Part shown: one piece after another, positions 62,490 to 64,000 of the stretch | Position numbering within the stretch: position 1 is the first letter of the stretch | How the letters are laid out: each line of letters begins with the position of its first letter | Origin: DASZIT01 sp963709665 | GTDB taxonomy: Bacteria; Actinomycetota; Acidimicrobiia; Acidimicrobiales; RAAP-2 | Assembly: GCA_963709665.1 (NCBI GenBank) | Contig: CAVPWU010000009.1 | Location: forward strand, 101,968-165,967 | Length of the DNA: 64,000 nt | Direction: 5' to 3' | The notes under the pieces: generated by a model | The model's database searches: none | The model's input: the letters and a program-made list of their open reading frames with translations, nothing else | Told to the model about the DNA's origin: nothing | Position numbers and translations under genes: made by a program

Positions 62490-62995
62490 CACGCGAGAGC
62501 GTACTCCTCCGCCCACGGGCCGGTACCGACACGGCCCGGCGGGGCGTAGCGGTAGACGGCCCGCCCCACCACCGACGATCGGGGCACCGGCCCGAAGGCG
62601 CGACTGTCGGTGCTCAACGGAGCGTCGCCGACCACCGTCACCGTGCCCTCGAGGCGGTCGACCGCCCCCACCCGCTTGACCAGCAGACGGTCGGCCCGAC
62701 GGGGATCCCGGACCGCCACCACCTCCCCGATGGAGGGCCACCGTCCCGACGCCCTCAGCCGGGACCACCGGGACCGGCCCACCACCACCAGGCGGTCCCC
62801 GGGCCGGAGGGCGGGCACCATGGAGCCGCCCTCCACCTCCACGCGCCGGACGGCCGGGACCAGCAGGAGACCCCCGGCCACCGCGGCTGCCGCCACCCCC
62901 ACCCCCACCCAGACCCTCCGGCGGTGGCCGGGGAGGGAGCGTGGGACCCGACGGGGGCGTGCGGTGCCCCGGACCAGGGCCGGGACGATACTCAC
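62489..62995 (-). CDS. sodX: Nickel superoxide dismutase maturation protease
   Basis: This 168-residue S26-type peptidase has one N-terminal anchor (VWVGVGVAAAAVAGGLLLV), the catalytic Ser in EGGSMVPALRPGDRLVVVG and the Lys in RLLVKRVGAV. It would cleave the SodN propeptide before His to free the Ni-binding hook. It is divergent from sodN with 125 bases between. GTG at 62995 was chosen because the longer frame to 63103 enters the sodN promoter region. Confidence 0.88.
   Translation of the reverse strand: MSIVPALVRGTARPRRVPRSLPGHRRRVWVGVGVAAAAVAGGLLLVPAVRRVEVEGGSMVPALRPGDRLVVVGRSRWSRLRASGRWPSIGEVVAVRDPRRADRLLVKRVGAVDRLEGTVTVVGDAPLSTDSRAFGPVPRSSVVGRAVYRYAPPGRVGTGPWAEEYALA
62498..62503 (-). promoter_or_regulatory. 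-10 box TACGCT for rsiG-like gene
   Basis: TACGCT lies within the last codons of sodX, eight bases before ATG at 62489 (five before a GTG at 62492). Confidence 0.35.
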
Positions 62996-63120
62996 CGACG
63001 GAACCTGGGTAAGGTGACCCTGCAGCGTCGCATCACCCACTCTGTACCAGAAGGACCGGCCGGCCGTCCCTCCAGAAACGGCAGCCAGGCACCACGTACC
63101 CAACTGAAGGAGCCCCGCCC

Positions 63121-63533
63121 ATGCGCATCGCAGACCGTCTGCTCACCACCCTCGACCGCGTGTCCCCCCCACGGTGGCCCACGCCCACTGCGACCTCCCC
63201 TGCGGCGTCTACGACCCGGCCCAGGCCCGGATCGAGGCGGAGTCGGTCAAGGGCGCCCTGTCCAAGTACGCCGACGGCGACGAGCACTTCAAGGTCCGGG
63301 CCACCCTCATCGTCGAGGAGCGGGCCGAACTGGTCAAGCACCACCTGTGGGTGCTGTGGACCGACTACTTCAAGCCCGAGCACCTGGAGAAGTACCCCAA
63401 CCTCCACGACCTGTTCTGGAAGGCCACCAAGAAGGCCGGCGAGGTCAAGAAGACCACCGACCCGGCCGTGGCCGACGAGCTGTTGGCCCAGATCGCCGAG
63501 ATCGACAAGATCTTCTGGGAGACCAAGAAGTAG
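63121..63533 (+). CDS. sodN: Nickel superoxide dismutase, frame broken at a C7 run
   Basis: Adding one C at the run 63164-63170 joins MRIADRLLTTLDRVSPP to TVAHAHCDLPCGVYDPAQ and gives a 137-residue precursor. The mature enzyme would begin at His23 (HCDLPCGVY), the Ni hook, and is 115 residues long, followed by ARIEAESVKGALSKYADGDEHFKVRATLIVEERAE and HHLWVLWTDYFKPEH. SodX, the protease needed, is divergent next door. ATG has AAGGAG at seven bases. Without the added C the protein ends in an unrelated frame, so an error in the sequence is likely. Confidence 0.88.
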
Positions 63534-63566
63534 GAGGCGTCCGGCCCTCCGGTCGCCTGCCTGCCG

Positions 63567-63893
63567 TCAGGCGGTGGCCGGAGGGTGCTCCGCCGGGTGG
63601 GCCGCCGGGTCCGCTCCCCGGTCGGCCACGCCCGGCCCGGGGTCGACGTCGGGGCCGGCCCCAGCCTCCGGCGGTCGGCACGAGTCGCACCGGACGGTGG
63701 TGGGATCGGCGGTGAGGGAGGCGTCATCGATGAGGGCGCCACACGCCTCGCACCGGCCGTAGGTGCCGGCGTCGATCCGGGCCAGCGACCGCTCGACCTC
63801 GTCGAGGCGGGCGTCGATGGCGTCGATGTCGGCGACCGTGGGCTGCTCGGGCTCCGGTGTCCGGCCGGGGTCGGGGTCGGTGACGGTGTCCAT
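63567..63893 (-). CDS. DksA/TraR-type zinc-finger protein
   Basis: This 108-residue protein has a short helical hairpin (IDAIDARLDEVERSLARIDAGTYGRC) and a four-Cys zinc finger (CEACG and CDSC) as in TraR/DksA proteins that bind RNA polymerase. The C-terminal 35 residues are Pro/Ala/Asp-rich. Binding of RNA polymerase is inferred from family only. ATG lies six bases after TACCAT. Its neighbour starts divergently at 63978. Confidence 0.85.
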   Translation of the reverse strand: MDTVTDPDPGRTPEPEQPTVADIDAIDARLDEVERSLARIDAGTYGRCEACGALIDDASLTADPTTVRCDSCRPPEAGAGPDVDPGPGVADRGADPAAHPAEHPPATA

Positions 63894-63899
63894 GGATGG

Positions 63900-63905
63900 A
63901 TGGTA
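63900..63905 (-). promoter_or_regulatory. -10 box TACCAT, leaderless start of DksA/TraR-like gene
   Basis: TACCAT, six bases, then ATG at 63893. Confidence 0.5.
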
Positions 63906-63965
63906 GTGCCCGCATCCGAGCGAATTGGCCGGGAGCCGGCCGCCGGTCGGCCCGGCGGGGCCACG

Positions 63966-63971
63966 TAGGGT
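63966..63971 (+). promoter_or_regulatory. -10 box TAGGGT before the gene at the window edge
   Basis: TAGGGT, six bases, then GTG at 63978. Confidence 0.45.
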
Positions 63972-63977
63972 GACGGG

Positions 63978-64000
63978 GTGAGCGATGCCCCCGACCCCGC
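63978..64000 (+). CDS. Start of an unidentified gene, cut by window end
   Basis: Seven codons (VSDAPDP) follow a TAGGGT-N6-GTG start. In many Actinomycetota a lipoprotein signal peptidase gene lies near the DksA/TraR-like gene, but nothing here identifies the product. Confidence 0.4.

Noticed and set aside
62996..63120. Nur operator between sodX and sodN
   Set aside because: No TGCAA-N6-TTGCA type site was seen. A GC-rich near-palindrome (GGACCGGCCGGCCGTCC) is present but has no known match.

Overview
The window is a very GC-rich stretch of a bacterial chromosome, best explained as a free-living, aerobic member of the Actinomycetota, probably a deep-branching lineage such as Acidimicrobiia (class is inference). 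Signs of this are the rex-hemA-hemC-cobA-hemD order, mshA followed by a YbjN-type gene, proC next to a small excisionase-like HTH gene, a diheme QcrC with a three-helix QcrA, an F420-type (DDN) protein, Ni superoxide dismutase with its own protease, an RsiG-type c-di-GMP protein, many GTG starts, and many apparently leaderless genes. No tRNA, rRNA, CRISPR array, insertion sequence or prophage was found.

Layout. 1-4.6 kb: small accessory genes (PaiB-like fragment, ICMT-type membrane protein, arsR-SRPBCC pair with a 24-bp operator, YCII, VOC, DDN). 4.6-8.6 kb (minus): ctaE-qcrC-qcrA-qcrB, the bc1/oxidase block, with an 11-bp phased repeat array in its leader. 8.7-11 kb: HelD-like helicase. 11.1-16.2 kb (plus): hemE-hemH-hemG-lnt, all joined by GTGA overlaps. 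16.3-25.1 kb: secreted GH43-like protein, HAD phosphatase, a metallophosphoesterase-like/MprF-like fusion broken by a one-base indel, membrane protein, CPA2 antiporter, ion channel, LapA-like protein. 25.2-41.5 kb (minus): complete 14-gene nuoA-N operon. 41.7-43.0 kb: geranylgeranyl-reductase-family flavoprotein, probably acting on menaquinone. 43.0-46.4 kb: two paralogous membrane-anchored proteins of unknown function. 46.4-55.0 kb (minus): hemL, hemB, DUF2079 protein, hemD, cobA, hemC, hemA, rex. 55.0-58.8 kb: SAM hydrolase-like protein, HTH protein, proC, YbjN-like, mshA. 58.9-61.4 kb: large secreted repeat/beta-helix protein. 61.5-64 kb: XRE regulator, rsiG-like gene, sodX, sodN, DksA/TraR-like protein and the first codons of one more gene.

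The genes together cover an aerobic respiratory chain (complex I, quinone-modifying enzyme, bc1, oxidase subunit III) and most of haem synthesis from glutamyl-tRNA to the last steps. A Rex redox sensor sits at the head of the early haem genes. Mycothiol and Ni-SOD supply oxidative-stress defence.

Two global patterns stand out. First, about 16 genes start 6-9 bases after a TANNNT box with no Shine-Dalgarno, so they look leaderless. Second, ten single-base frame disruptions occur in otherwise intact genes: eight, all one base too many, lie between 46.0 and 49.7 kb, and two are one base short at runs of seven C (mprF-like gene and sodN). The corrected lengths are exact codon multiples, so sequence errors are the simplest reading.
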